The notes under the pieces are model-generated. The model saw nothing but the letters and a program-made list of their open reading frames with translations, had not been told where the DNA came from and ran no database searches. Shown in pieces: positions 1-8,245 of a stretch of DNA of 64,000 nt; position 1 is the first letter of the stretch, and each line of letters starts with the position of its first letter. The stretch spans positions 47,821-111,820 of the forward strand of contig JAJYTE010000004.1 of the NCBI GenBank assembly GCA_021793215.1, written 5' to 3'. This DNA is from Bacillota bacterium (GTDB taxonomy: Bacteria > Bacillota > Sulfobacillia > JAJZYS01 > JAJYTV01). A program made the position numbers and the translations under genes.

Positions 1-70
1 CCGCGTCGAGACCGAACACCAGCGCCTGGGCTCGACGCGCCAGGCCGATCAACTCGTAGAAGCGGCTCAC
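1..70 (-). CDS. ylxQ: L7Ae/L30e-family RNA-binding protein, 5' part only
   Basis: Only the first 23 codons lie in the window. Reading from a GTG start at 70 gives a protein beginning MSRFYELIGLARRAQALV, which is the typical N-terminus of the short ribosomal L7Ae-like proteins (YlxQ) that bind kink-turn RNA. The start overlaps the ylxR stop (GTGA), so translation is probably coupled. In Firmicutes ylxQ sits between ylxR and infB, which fits the gene order here. The rest of the gene, and any infB, are beyond the left edge. Confidence 0.82.
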   Translation of the reverse strand, partial: MSRFYELIGLARRAQALVFGLDA

Positions 71-336
71 GTGAGCGCCGCCAGTCGGGCGCTGAGCGCG
101 GCGATCGCCTCATCGGGCAGGTTCGCCTCTAGCGCGCGACCGAGCCGCTGGTTCTTCAGCGCCTTCTCGAGGCAGGCGGGATCCGGGCAGATGTAGGCGC
201 CACGGCCGTTCGCTTTGCCCGTCGGGTCAAGGGCGACCTCGCCCTCCGGACTGCGGACGACCCGCATCAGCTCGCGTTTCGGGCGCTGCTGGTTGCAGCC
301 TAGGCATAGGCGCATCGGCTGCTTGCGGCGCTGCAT
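67..336 (-). CDS. ylxR: YlxR/RnpM family RNA-binding protein
   Basis: Protein of 89 residues in the nusA operon. It carries the family hallmarks: a CLGC cysteine pair near residues 11-14, an R-V-V-R strand, the motif GRGAYIC near residues 44-50 and C-terminal helices with LGRAL. In B. subtilis this protein binds RNase P RNA and was renamed RnpM. The ATG at 336 was chosen because it gives the family's usual length; the frame stays open upstream but that part lies inside nusA. It starts 5 bases after the nusA stop and overlaps ylxQ by 4 bases, so all are in one transcript. Confidence 0.93.
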   Translation of the reverse strand: MQRRKQPMRLCLGCNQQRPKRELMRVVRSPEGEVALDPTGKANGRGAYICPDPACLEKALKNQRLGRALEANLPDEAIAALSARLAALT

Positions 337-341
337 TCCCG

Positions 342-1370
342 TCAGGCCCCTTCCGCCTTGATGTCGATCTTGTACCCCGTAAGCCGGGCGGCGAGGCGTG
401 CGTTCTGCCCCTCCTTGCCGATCGCCAGAGACAACTGGTACTCCGGCACGATGACGCGGGCCGTGCGCGTCTCTTCCTCGATGGTGACCCGAGTCACCTT
501 GGCCGGTGCGAGCGCGTTGGCGACGAACTCCTCCGGGTCTTGGGAGAACCGCACGATGTCGACCTTCTCGCCGCGCAGCTCGTTGCCGATCGCGTGCACC
601 CGCGCGCCCTTCGGCCCGATGCATGCGCCCTGCGCGTCAACGCCGTCCACCCGAGCCCACACGGCGACCTTCGAGCGGGAACCCGGCTCCCTGGCGATCG
701 CCTTGAGTTCCACGGAACCGTCGTGCAACTCCGGAACCTCAAGCTCGAACAGGCGTTTCAAGAGCGCCGGATGCGTGCGCGAGAGCATGACCTGCGGCCC
801 CTTCGGGGTCCTCTTGACCTCCAGCACGTAGCAGCGCAGGCGCTGCCCTGGTACACAGTTCTCGCCGGGGATCTGCTCCGAGATCGGCAGCATCGCCTCC
901 GCGCGACCCAGGTCGCAGACCGCGAAGCGCGCCTCGTTCCTGCTGACGACAGCGGAGACGACGTCCCCTTCGCGACTTTGGAACTCCTCATAGATGATGC
1001 CGCGCTCGGCTTCGCGGATCCGCTGCATGACGACCTGCTTCGCCGTCTGGGCGGCGATGCGGCCGAAGTCCCGCGGCGTGACCTCGCGCTCCTTGGTGTC
1101 ACCGAGCTCCACGCTCGGGTCGTCCGCCTTCGCGTCCACGAGGGTGATCTGGGACCGCGTGTCGGTCACCTCGTCGACCACGGTCAAGAGCGCGAAGACG
1201 CGGAACTCGCCGCTCTGGCGGTCCACCTCCACGCGCACGTTCTGCGCCGACCCGAAGTTGCGGCGATACGCGGAGATGAGCGCCGCTTCGATCGCCTCGA
1301 AAAGCACGGTGCGCTCGATGCCCTTTTCCCGGGCCACATCCTCGATCGCCCGGATGAATTCGCTCGTCAT
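342..1370 (-). CDS. nusA: Transcription termination/antitermination factor NusA
   Basis: Protein of 342 residues, the length of Firmicutes NusA, which lacks the C-terminal acidic repeats of E. coli. The N-terminal RNA-polymerase-binding domain (1-125) is followed by an S1 domain (about 135-200) and two KH domains (about 230-340) with GPKGARV and AIGKEGQNARLAARLTG signatures. It binds RNA polymerase and nascent RNA and modulates pausing and termination. The ATG at 1370 has a GGGAG Shine-Dalgarno. rimP lies 10 bases upstream and ylxR 5 bases downstream, the standard rimP-nusA-ylxR-ylxQ order. Confidence 0.97.
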   Translation of the reverse strand: MTSEFIRAIEDVAREKGIERTVLFEAIEAALISAYRRNFGSAQNVRVEVDRQSGEFRVFALLTVVDEVTDTRSQITLVDAKADDPSVELGDTKEREVTPRDFGRIAAQTAKQVVMQRIREAERGIIYEEFQSREGDVVSAVVSRNEARFAVCDLGRAEAMLPISEQIPGENCVPGQRLRCYVLEVKRTPKGPQVMLSRTHPALLKRLFELEVPELHDGSVELKAIAREPGSRSKVAVWARVDGVDAQGACIGPKGARVHAIGNELRGEKVDIVRFSQDPEEFVANALAPAKVTRVTIEEETRTARVIVPEYQLSLAIGKEGQNARLAARLTGYKIDIKAEGA

Positions 1371-1380
1371 CGTTCGCTCC

Positions 1381-1845
1381 CTAGTTCATCTTCGGGTCCA
1401 GATGCAGGTCGAGCACATCCGCCCACTGAACCCATCGGTTCTCTCCGTCCTCGGGACGAAGCAGCATCGCATCAGCCGCGACGTCCGCGATCTCACCGCG
1501 AAAGTTCCGCTGCCCTTCGACCTCGGGTCGTAGGCGCAGTCGCACGGTCGATCCCAAAAAGCGCCGACAGTCGTCCAGGTTGCGCAGTACCCGATCGAGG
1601 CCGGGCGACTCGCACTCCAGCGTGTAGGAACCGGCGATCGGATCGCGCTCGTCGAGGAGGCCGGAGAGCCGACGGGAGACGCGCTCCAAGAGGTCGAACG
1701 CAACGCCGTCTGGATGCTCCACCGTCACTCGTACAACGCTCCGACCGCGTCCGCCGACGAGCCGCAGATCCCAGAGCTCTGCACCTTCGAGGCGACACGC
1801 CTCGGCGGCGAGCTCCTGCAGCACGGCCTTCACCGAGTCTCCCAA
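1381..1845 (-). CDS. rimP: Ribosome maturation factor RimP
   Basis: Protein of 154 residues needed for 30S subunit maturation. The signature is ECESPGLDRVL near residues 78-88, followed by F-LGSTVR and the C-terminal SH3-like barrel. I chose the TTG at 1845 because AGGGGG lies seven bases ahead and the protein then has the normal RimP length; the frame remains open far upstream but shows no family similarity there. First gene of the nusA operon, preceded by its own promoter and a leader hairpin. Confidence 0.93.
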   Translation of the reverse strand: MGDSVKAVLQELAAEACRLEGAELWDLRLVGGRGRSVVRVTVEHPDGVAFDLLERVSRRLSGLLDERDPIAGSYTLECESPGLDRVLRNLDDCRRFLGSTVRLRLRPEVEGQRNFRGEIADVAADAMLLRPEDGENRWVQWADVLDLHLDPKMN

Positions 1846-1891
1846 CCGGCGACCCCCTAGGAAATCCTTGGCCGCACCGTACACGGCCAAA

Positions 1892-1911
1892 GGAGTGGGC
1901 GTCCCCACTCC
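1892..1911 (-). other. Perfect hairpin in the rimP leader
   Basis: Eight-base arms GGAGTGGG and CCCACTCC flank the four-base loop GACG, between the rimP promoter and start codon. A second short stem (GGCCG/CGGCC) lies just downstream at about 1870-1888. Neither is followed by a U-run, so a leader structure is more likely than a terminator. No known riboswitch was recognised. Confidence 0.5.
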
Positions 1912-1938
1912 AGCGCACGATCCACGATCAGCGTCACC

Positions 1939-1944
1939 ACTATA
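1939..1944 (-). promoter_or_regulatory. Extended -10 promoter of the rimP-nusA operon
   Basis: On the minus strand the sequence reads TGC-TATAGT, an extended -10 element (TG plus TATAAT-like hexamer), about 100 bases upstream of the rimP start. No convincing -35 box is seen at the usual spacing, which extended -10 promoters tolerate. Confidence 0.5.
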
Positions 1945-2052
1945 GCACGGTTTGGGCGCCCATGCCACCAGCAAGGCGCGGCCTACGCCGATCCGCGCGC
2001 TGCGACAGCGAGCAGGTGGGCGACGGCTCGCGGTCGGCATAACGCCGAAGGC

Positions 2053-2119
2053 CCACCACGGTGAAACCCGGTGGTGGCGGTGTCCCGACGCCGGAATCCG
2101 CCGGCCGAAGGGCGGGACA
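2053..2119 (-). other. Structured intergenic segment of unknown role
   Basis: Two neighbouring stems occupy the gap between the aminopeptidase stop and the rimP promoter: CCACCAC/GTGGTGG (2053-2059 with 2071-2077) and TGTCCCG/CGGGACA (2081-2087 with 2113-2119), the second enclosing a further CCGG-type hairpin. It could be the 3' end or terminator of the aminopeptidase transcript, or a small RNA. It ends before the rimP promoter. I could not match it to a riboswitch class. The rest of 1846-2199 holds no gene. Confidence 0.35.
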
Positions 2120-2199
2120 GCCTCTCTCGCCACGCAGGGCGCAGGAACCGGCGATCGGCCGAAGTTTCCGGCGGGAGCGGGCGTCAGCTGCCCATTGGC

Positions 2200-3447
2200 C
2201 TAGCCCGGGACCGGGCTGGCCCACTTCCCACGGCGGAAGATCGCGACCTCCTTGCCCTCGCGCGTCGTCGCGTCGATGTCGAGCTCAGCCGAGCCGATCA
2301 TGAAGTCGACGTGCATGTGGCTCGCGTTGCCGCCCTTCGCGAGAAGGTCCTCGTCGGAGTGGACGTCGCGTCCGTCCGTGAGGCAGGTCGGGTACGCGGC
2401 ACCGATCGCGAGGTGGCAGGACGCGTTCTCGTCGAAGAGCGTGTTGTGGAAGAGGATGCCGGACTGCGAGATCGGCGAGTCCACCGGCACGAGCGCCACC
2501 TCGCCAAGGTAGCGTGAACCCTCGTCGGTCTCGATGACCTGGCGCAGCGCGTCCTCGCCCACTTCGGCGTGGAACTCTGCGATCCGTCCCGCCTCGAAGC
2601 GGAGCGCGATGCCGTCGATCTGCTGGCCCATGAACGAGAGGCTCTTCGTGCTGCGCACGGTGCCGTCGACGCCAGTGCGCAGGGGAAGGGTGAACGCCTC
2701 CTCCGTCGGGATGTTGGGCGCCGTGACGTAACCCAGACCGCGCTCTTGGCCTGCGGCGACCCACCGGTGCGTGCGCGGAAGCTCGATCCGAAGGTCCGTG
2801 CCGGGAGAACGGTAGTGCAAGCGCTCGATCGCCAGGTCATTCAGCCAGTTGCGACGCACCTGCAGGTTGCCCATATGGGACTGCCACGCCGCGACCGGGT
2901 CTGGCCCGTCGGCCCGGCTCGTCCGCACGATCGCCTCCCAAAGCTTCGCCTCCGCCTCCTGCGCCGGAAGGTCCGGGAACACGAGCTTGGCCCACTCGGG
3001 CGACGGCGCCGCGACGATCGACCAAGGGACCTTGTGCGACATGGTCATCTCTCGGTACGGCTGCATCGCCTCTTGGGCGGCGCGCATCGCGAGCCCGATG
3101 CGGTCCGGCGCCACCCCCGCGAACGCATGCGGGTCGCCCCCGAAGATCGAGAGGAAGGCGGCTCCGCCCTCGGCCTCCCGGATGAAGGCGTCGGCGAGCC
3201 ACCGCGGGAAGGCTCTGAGGCCGTCCTCCGGCGCCGCCTCCAGTGTGATCCGATCGCAGGCCTCGTCCCTGAAGATGACGTGCACGCGCTTCGCGCCAGC
3301 GGCGTAGGCCGCGCGAGACACAGCCCGCACAGGGGCGGCATCCGCCGCCTCAGCATGCACGACGAGGTTCTGCCCTGGCCGCAGGTTCACGCCGACCTTC
3401 ACCGCTAGTTCCGCCAGGGGCCGGAACTGGTCCTCGCTGACCGCCAT
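2200..3447 (-). CDS. M29-family (thermophilic AmpS-type) metallo-aminopeptidase
   Basis: Protein of 415 residues resembling aminopeptidases of family M29 (AmpS, aminopeptidase T), cytosolic enzymes that trim N-terminal residues from peptides using two metal ions. The pattern seen includes NIPTEEAF, a GxEDAL-like stretch, ENASCHLAIG and SHMHVDFMIG near the C-terminus, where the family's Glu, His and Asp metal ligands lie. The ATG at 3447 has AAGGGAG seven bases ahead; the frame runs 32 codons further up without a better site. It interrupts the polC-to-rimP order and is probably transcribed alone or by read-through from polC. Confidence 0.9.
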   Translation of the reverse strand: MAVSEDQFRPLAELAVKVGVNLRPGQNLVVHAEAADAAPVRAVSRAAYAAGAKRVHVIFRDEACDRITLEAAPEDGLRAFPRWLADAFIREAEGGAAFLSIFGGDPHAFAGVAPDRIGLAMRAAQEAMQPYREMTMSHKVPWSIVAAPSPEWAKLVFPDLPAQEAEAKLWEAIVRTSRADGPDPVAAWQSHMGNLQVRRNWLNDLAIERLHYRSPGTDLRIELPRTHRWVAAGQERGLGYVTAPNIPTEEAFTLPLRTGVDGTVRSTKSLSFMGQQIDGIALRFEAGRIAEFHAEVGEDALRQVIETDEGSRYLGEVALVPVDSPISQSGILFHNTLFDENASCHLAIGAAYPTCLTDGRDVHSDEDLLAKGGNASHMHVDFMIGSAELDIDATTREGKEVAIFRRGKWASPVPG

Positions 3448-3572
3448 GCCGATGCTCCCTTCACATACAACAACGCGTCGCGCGCGAGTCGACTGGAGTT
3501 CCGACATCGCCACAGGGGCGTTCGCCGGACGCGTTCTCTCCACCTGTCGCGAACGGCAGCGGGGCCACCCGA

Positions 3573-6500
3573 TCAGAAGAGCGTCATCTGGTCCGTTTCC
3601 GGCAAGCCGCCGAGTGCGCCCAGTTCGCGCAGCGCCTCGATCACCGGCCGCGGCGCGTGTCCGCGCCCGCGCAGGTCCGCGACCGAGCTGAACGGACGCT
3701 CGCTGCGCGCCTGCAGGATCTGCCTCGCTCCGTTCGGTCCGAGTCCGGCGATCGCACCGATCGGCGGAGCGATCGTGCCGTCCCGCGTCACGAGGTACAG
3801 CCGCTCATCTCCCGTCTGCAGGTCGAACGGAGAGAACCGGATGCCGCGCAGCAGCATCTCCCGGACCACCTCCAGGATCGTCGCAACGCTCTTGTCGCGG
3901 GACGAGGCCTGGGCGCGATCCTGCTCCGCCGAGCGGATGCGCCGCTCCATCTCCTCCGCCGAGAGCAGCGTGAGCGCGAGATCGAACTCGCTCGCGCGCA
4001 CGCTCAGGTACGTGGCGTAGAACGCTGCGGGGTGATGGACCTTGAAGTAGGCGATGCGCACGGCCATCATCACGTAGGCCGCCGCGTGCGCCTTCGGGAA
4101 CATGTATCCGATCTTCTGGCATGAGCCGATGTACCAATCGGGTACGCCAGCGCGCCGCATCTCCGCCTCCTGCTCCGGCAGGAGGCCGCCGCCCTTGCGC
4201 ACGCGCTCCGTGATCTGGAACGCGCGACTCGGCGTCAATCCGTAGCCGATCAGGTTCAGCAGGATGTCCTCCCGGGTCGCGATCACCTCGCGTAGCGTCG
4301 CCGTGCCGGAGCGGATCAGTTCGTCCGCGTTGCGCGTCCAAACATCGGTGCCGTGGGAGAGTCCGGAGATGCGCACGAGGTCCGCGAAGCTCGATGGGCG
4401 GGTCGCCTCGAGCATCTGGCGCACAAAGCGCGTGCCGAACTCGGGCAGGCCGAACGAGCCGACCGAGCTTCCGAGCTCGTCCTTCGAGAGCCCGAGCGCC
4501 TCGCAGCTTGAGAACAGGGAGAGCGCCATGGGGTCATCGCAGGGCACCGACAGGGCCGCGATGCCCGTGTACTGCTCGAGCAGGCGAAGAACCGTTGGAT
4601 CGTCGTGTCCCAGGAGGTCGAGCTTCAGAAGGCGCGAGGAGATCGCGTGGTAGTCGAAGTGCGTCGTGACGATGTTCGAGTCGGTGTCGTCGGCCGGGCG
4701 CTGCAGCGGCGTGAAGCGATGCACGTCGTCGTGGACGGGCACGACCATCACACCCCCCGGATGCTGGCCGGTCGTGCGCTTGACACCGGTGATTCCCCGC
4801 GCCAGCCGCTCGAGTTCCGGCGCGCGCACCGAACGACCCGCGTCCTCGACGTAGCCCTTCGCGAGCCCGAACGCGGTGCGTTCCGCCACGGTCGCGATCG
4901 TGCCCGCGCGGTAGACCTGCCCGCCCAAGAGTTCCTCGGTGAAGCGGTGGATCTGCGGCTGGTAGTCCCCGGAGAAGTTGAGGTCGATGTCGGGTACCTT
5001 GTCGCCGTCAAACCCCATGAACGTCTCGAAGGGGATGTCCTGCCCATCGCGCGCCATCTCGACGCCGCAGCCCTCGCAGGTGCGGCGCGGCAGGTCGAAG
5101 CCGGAGCCGGTCCCCTCTCCGAACTCGCAGCGCCGGCACTGCGGACAGCGCCAGTGCGGCGCGAGTGGGTTCACCTCGGTGATGCCGACCAGGTACGCGA
5201 CGAGGGAGGAGCCCACAGAACCCCGCGAGCCCACGAGGTAGCCGTCGTCCAGCGAGCGGCGGGTCAGGAGCTGCGCGATGCGGTAGATGCTGGCGAACCC
5301 GTTGCCGATGACCGCCTGCAGCTCACGCTCGAGCCGCGAGGCGATCGCCTCGGGCAGCGGATCGCCGTAGAGTTCCGCCGCGCGCGAGCGCGCGGCGCGC
5401 TCCACCTCCTCGGCCGCCTGCGGCAGCTCTGGCGCGGAGAGTTCATCCGGCACGGGCTGCACCTCGCCGACGCTGGCGACGAGCGCGTCGGGGGCGTCGA
5501 AGACGATGCGCTCCGCGCGCTCCGCGCCGAGCCAGGAGAACTCGCGCAGCATCTCCGCCGCGCTGCGCAGGTGGACGGGCCGTTCGGCCTCCCCCGGCGC
5601 CTCGCGCCCCGCGCCGCGCAGTACGATGCGGCGCAGTTCCTGCTCCTCGGGCTCGAGGTAGTGCGCATCACCTACGGCGACGACCGGGATCCCGTGCTCC
5701 TGGGCGATCTCGAGCACCTGCTCCGCGTAGCGGCGCACTTCGTCCTCGCTGAACAGGTATCCCTCCGCACGCGCGTTCGGGAACGTGACGGAGGGGGGCT
5801 GAAGTTCGACGTAGTCGTAGTGCTGAATCATCTCGCGGAGCTCGGCCGGCGTCGCGCCCCGCAGGAAGGCTCGCCAGATCTCGCCCTGCAGGCAGCCGGC
5901 GGCGCCCAGCAGGGCACCGCCGCGCAGCGCCTGCACCTGACCCTCCAGAAGGCGCGGCACGCGGTGGAACTGGCGCAGATGGGCGTCTGTGACGGCGCGG
6001 TACAGTTCGCGCAGCCCGTCCTGCGTTCGGACGAGCAGCGTCGCGTGGTAGGGTCGGCGCAGGTGCAGGGGCACCTCCGCGCCGAGGGCGACCAGTCCCG
6101 CGATGTCGTGCGCGCCGCGCGAGCGCGCCTCGGCGAAGAGGCGCACGGCGATCCGGCCGGCAATCTCCGCGTCCGCCCCTGCGCGGTGGTGGGAGAAGTC
6201 TCCGAGTTCGAAGCGCTGGGCAAGGTCCTGCAGACGGTGGCTCCGCAGCGTCGGCACGAGCGCGCGTGAGAGCTCAAGCGTATCGATCACGCAGGGCTGC
6301 CAGAGGACCCCGCAGTGCGCGAGCGCCGTGCGCAGGTACCCCTCGTCGAAGCCGGCGTTGTGCGCGACTACCGGAAGTTCCCCGAGGAAGGCGGTGACCT
6401 CTGGAACGACGTCCTCGAAGGGACGCGCGCCGGCGAGGTCCTGCGGGCTCAGGCCCGTGATCTCCACGGTGCGCTGCGAGACCTGCCCCTTGGGACGAAC

Positions 6501-7481
6501 GAGGGTGACGTACTCCTCGGCGGGTGCGCCGCCGCGGAAGCGCACCAGCGCGATCTCGATGATCTCCCCGCTCTGCGGCGAGAGCGACGTCGTCTCGACG
6601 TCGAGCGCGACGAAGTCCTCAGGCAGGTCCCCCGGTCCGGGTCGGATCACGGTGCGCGGGGTGTCCGGCACAACGTAGGCCTCGAGGCCGTAGAGGAGAC
6701 GCACCTTCGAGCGACGCGCGAGGTCCTGGGCCTCCGGGTAGGCCTGCAGGACACCGTGGTCGGTGACAGCGATCGCAGGCATCGCGAAGCGCTCCGCCGT
6801 CTCGACGGCGCGGGAGAGTTCGATCAGCCCGTCCATCTGCGACATCCGCGTGTGCAGGTGCAGTTCGGACCTGCCGCGCGGCGCCTCCTCGCCGCGCTTT
6901 CCCGCGCGCGCGATCTGCATCACGTCACGCGCCCAAACGATCGGCTCTCCGGAGCGTTCGTCGCTGCCCACGTTGCCTCGCAGCCTCACCCACATCCCGC
7001 TCGCGAACTCCACGCCGATCCGCGAGTTGCCGTCGAGCAGGAGCTTGGCGACGAGCCCGTCGTCGTGGTCCGACAGGGCGAGCGTCAGGATCTGTCCCCC
7101 GCCGCGCCGCGGGCGCGCGTCGACCGAGACGATCTCGGCCTCGACGACGACCCGGCTCAGGTCGATCGAGACCTCGCGCAGCGGCGTGGGCGCACCGGTG
7201 AAGGACTTGCCGAACACGAGACGCGCGGATGGGCGAGGTGGCGCCGACTGGGCAGCTGTCGGCGGCGGGGGCGCCGCGAGTTCCTGCGCTTCGACGGCTC
7301 TCGCCTCGATCCGAAGCGGAGCTCCCCACTGCCGCGAGAGTTCCTCCTCGAGGCGCTCTCGCACTGCGGCGTCCTGCAGGCGGGCGATGCCGAGCGCCTC
7401 GCCTGCCGTGGGCACCTCCACGAGGGCCTCCGCGCCGCGTAGTTCGACCTTCGCCCCGAGCAGCCAGCCGCGCAGCGTCAC
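3573..7481 (-). CDS. polC: DNA polymerase III alpha subunit, PolC type
   Basis: At least 1302 residues of the Gram-positive replicative polymerase. In order: an N-terminal region, OB fold (about 85-195), PHP domain opening with ELHLHTRMSQMDG near 206, a DnaQ-like 3'-5' exonuclease inserted in PHP (DVETTSL at 294 and a later HRAGADAE), a zinc-binding segment (CPQC and CEGC), the polymerase palm with PDIDLNFSGDYQ carrying the catalytic Asp pair, and a C-terminal QMTLF clamp-binding motif. The GTG at 7481 lacks a ribosome-binding site. The frame stays open to an ACG at 7553 that has GGAGGG six bases ahead, so the true start is uncertain (see findings). Confidence 0.96.
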   Translation of the reverse strand: MTLRGWLLGAKVELRGAEALVEVPTAGEALGIARLQDAAVRERLEEELSRQWGAPLRIEARAVEAQELAAPPPPTAAQSAPPRPSARLVFGKSFTGAPTPLREVSIDLSRVVVEAEIVSVDARPRRGGGQILTLALSDHDDGLVAKLLLDGNSRIGVEFASGMWVRLRGNVGSDERSGEPIVWARDVMQIARAGKRGEEAPRGRSELHLHTRMSQMDGLIELSRAVETAERFAMPAIAVTDHGVLQAYPEAQDLARRSKVRLLYGLEAYVVPDTPRTVIRPGPGDLPEDFVALDVETTSLSPQSGEIIEIALVRFRGGAPAEEYVTLVRPKGQVSQRTVEITGLSPQDLAGARPFEDVVPEVTAFLGELPVVAHNAGFDEGYLRTALAHCGVLWQPCVIDTLELSRALVPTLRSHRLQDLAQRFELGDFSHHRAGADAEIAGRIAVRLFAEARSRGAHDIAGLVALGAEVPLHLRRPYHATLLVRTQDGLRELYRAVTDAHLRQFHRVPRLLEGQVQALRGGALLGAAGCLQGEIWRAFLRGATPAELREMIQHYDYVELQPPSVTFPNARAEGYLFSEDEVRRYAEQVLEIAQEHGIPVVAVGDAHYLEPEEQELRRIVLRGAGREAPGEAERPVHLRSAAEMLREFSWLGAERAERIVFDAPDALVASVGEVQPVPDELSAPELPQAAEEVERAARSRAAELYGDPLPEAIASRLERELQAVIGNGFASIYRIAQLLTRRSLDDGYLVGSRGSVGSSLVAYLVGITEVNPLAPHWRCPQCRRCEFGEGTGSGFDLPRRTCEGCGVEMARDGQDIPFETFMGFDGDKVPDIDLNFSGDYQPQIHRFTEELLGGQVYRAGTIATVAERTAFGLAKGYVEDAGRSVRAPELERLARGITGVKRTTGQHPGGVMVVPVHDDVHRFTPLQRPADDTDSNIVTTHFDYHAISSRLLKLDLLGHDDPTVLRLLEQYTGIAALSVPCDDPMALSLFSSCEALGLSKDELGSSVGSFGLPEFGTRFVRQMLEATRPSSFADLVRISGLSHGTDVWTRNADELIRSGTATLREVIATREDILLNLIGYGLTPSRAFQITERVRKGGGLLPEQEAEMRRAGVPDWYIGSCQKIGYMFPKAHAAAYVMMAVRIAYFKVHHPAAFYATYLSVRASEFDLALTLLSAEEMERRIRSAEQDRAQASSRDKSVATILEVVREMLLRGIRFSPFDLQTGDERLYLVTRDGTIAPPIGAIAGLGPNGARQILQARSERPFSSVADLRGRGHAPRPVIEALRELGALGGLPETDQMTLF

Positions 7482-7568
7482 GGGTGCGGCCAGTTCGACC
7501 GCACTGCGCCAGACCGCGGCGAAGTCCGCCTGCGGCGCGTTCTGTCTATCCGTGGCAAGCCCTCCGCT

Positions 7569-8234
7569 TCAGTCGCGAACCTTGTCCTTCGGCAGGTACT
7601 TGACGATCTCCCAGTACATCTTCATGCGCGCGGCGAAGCCCTTGATCAGGCCGCGCTTCTCTTCCTTCATCCGGTGCGTCAGGTCGGCGAGCACGACCTC
7701 GCAGACGCTGCCGTGGTTGCGCCGCATGTAGCGCGTCAGCGCGACCTCGACGCCGTAGCCCGACTCGGTGATGTCGTCGAGGCTTGAGAGGACGCTGCGG
7801 TGCACGGCCCGCTGTCCGGAGAGAAAGGGGGCGATGGCCTGCGCGAAGTCGGTGGACGTGCGTCCACCCTCGAAGACGCCGATCGACATCTGCGAGGCGC
7901 CGTCGAGCACCGGACGCAGCATCGAATCGACGTGTTCCGGCCGCAGTCCGATCAGGTCCGCATCGAGGAAGAGCACGATCTCGGCGGACGTGGAACTGAT
8001 CCCCGCGTGCATCGCGGCACCCTTGCCGACGTTCTCCGGCAGTTCCACGACGCGCGCACCGCAGGAACGCGCCACCTCCGCGGTGCGGTCGGTGGAGCCG
8101 TCGGAGACGACGACCACCTCGTCGACCTGCGGATGCCCTACGAGCACCGTGCAGACCTCGCCGATCGTCTCTTCCTCGTTGTAGGCCGGAACGACCACCA
8201 CGACACTGGGCTCTTTCACGTCCAAGTTCTCCAT
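7569..8234 (-). CDS. Glycosyltransferase family 2
   Basis: Protein of 221 residues with the GT-A fold signatures of family 2: VVVVVPAYNEEETIG near residue 12, a nucleotide-binding SDGSTD, and the metal-binding FLDADLIGL. The second half has GYGVEVALTRY, similar to glucosyl-3-phosphoglycerate synthase and dolichyl-phosphate sugar transferases. No membrane helices are obvious. The acceptor cannot be told from sequence; an envelope glycan or a phosphoglycerate-type solute are possibilities. The start (ATG 8234) is 11 bases after proS and polC follows closely, so it is likely co-transcribed with both. Confidence 0.8.
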   Translation of the reverse strand: MENLDVKEPSVVVVVPAYNEEETIGEVCTVLVGHPQVDEVVVVSDGSTDRTAEVARSCGARVVELPENVGKGAAMHAGISSTSAEIVLFLDADLIGLRPEHVDSMLRPVLDGASQMSIGVFEGGRTSTDFAQAIAPFLSGQRAVHRSVLSSLDDITESGYGVEVALTRYMRRNHGSVCEVVLADLTHRMKEEKRGLIKGFAARMKMYWEIVKYLPKDKVRD

Positions 8235-8245
8235 CCGCCCCGGGA

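Noticed and set aside
540..2042. 500-residue open frame on the plus strand across nusA and rimP
   Set aside because: Antisense to clear genes, composition rich in Arg, His and Asp as expected from reading GC-rich codons on the wrong strand, no domain or start signal.
2053..2119. tRNA gene or cobalamin-type riboswitch
   Set aside because: No cloverleaf with a canonical T-arm or CCA-proximal stem, and the cobalamin core motif is absent.
4605..7442. Long plus-strand frames opposite polC
   Set aside because: They are complements of the PolC coding frame; no ribosome-binding sites or recognisable motifs.
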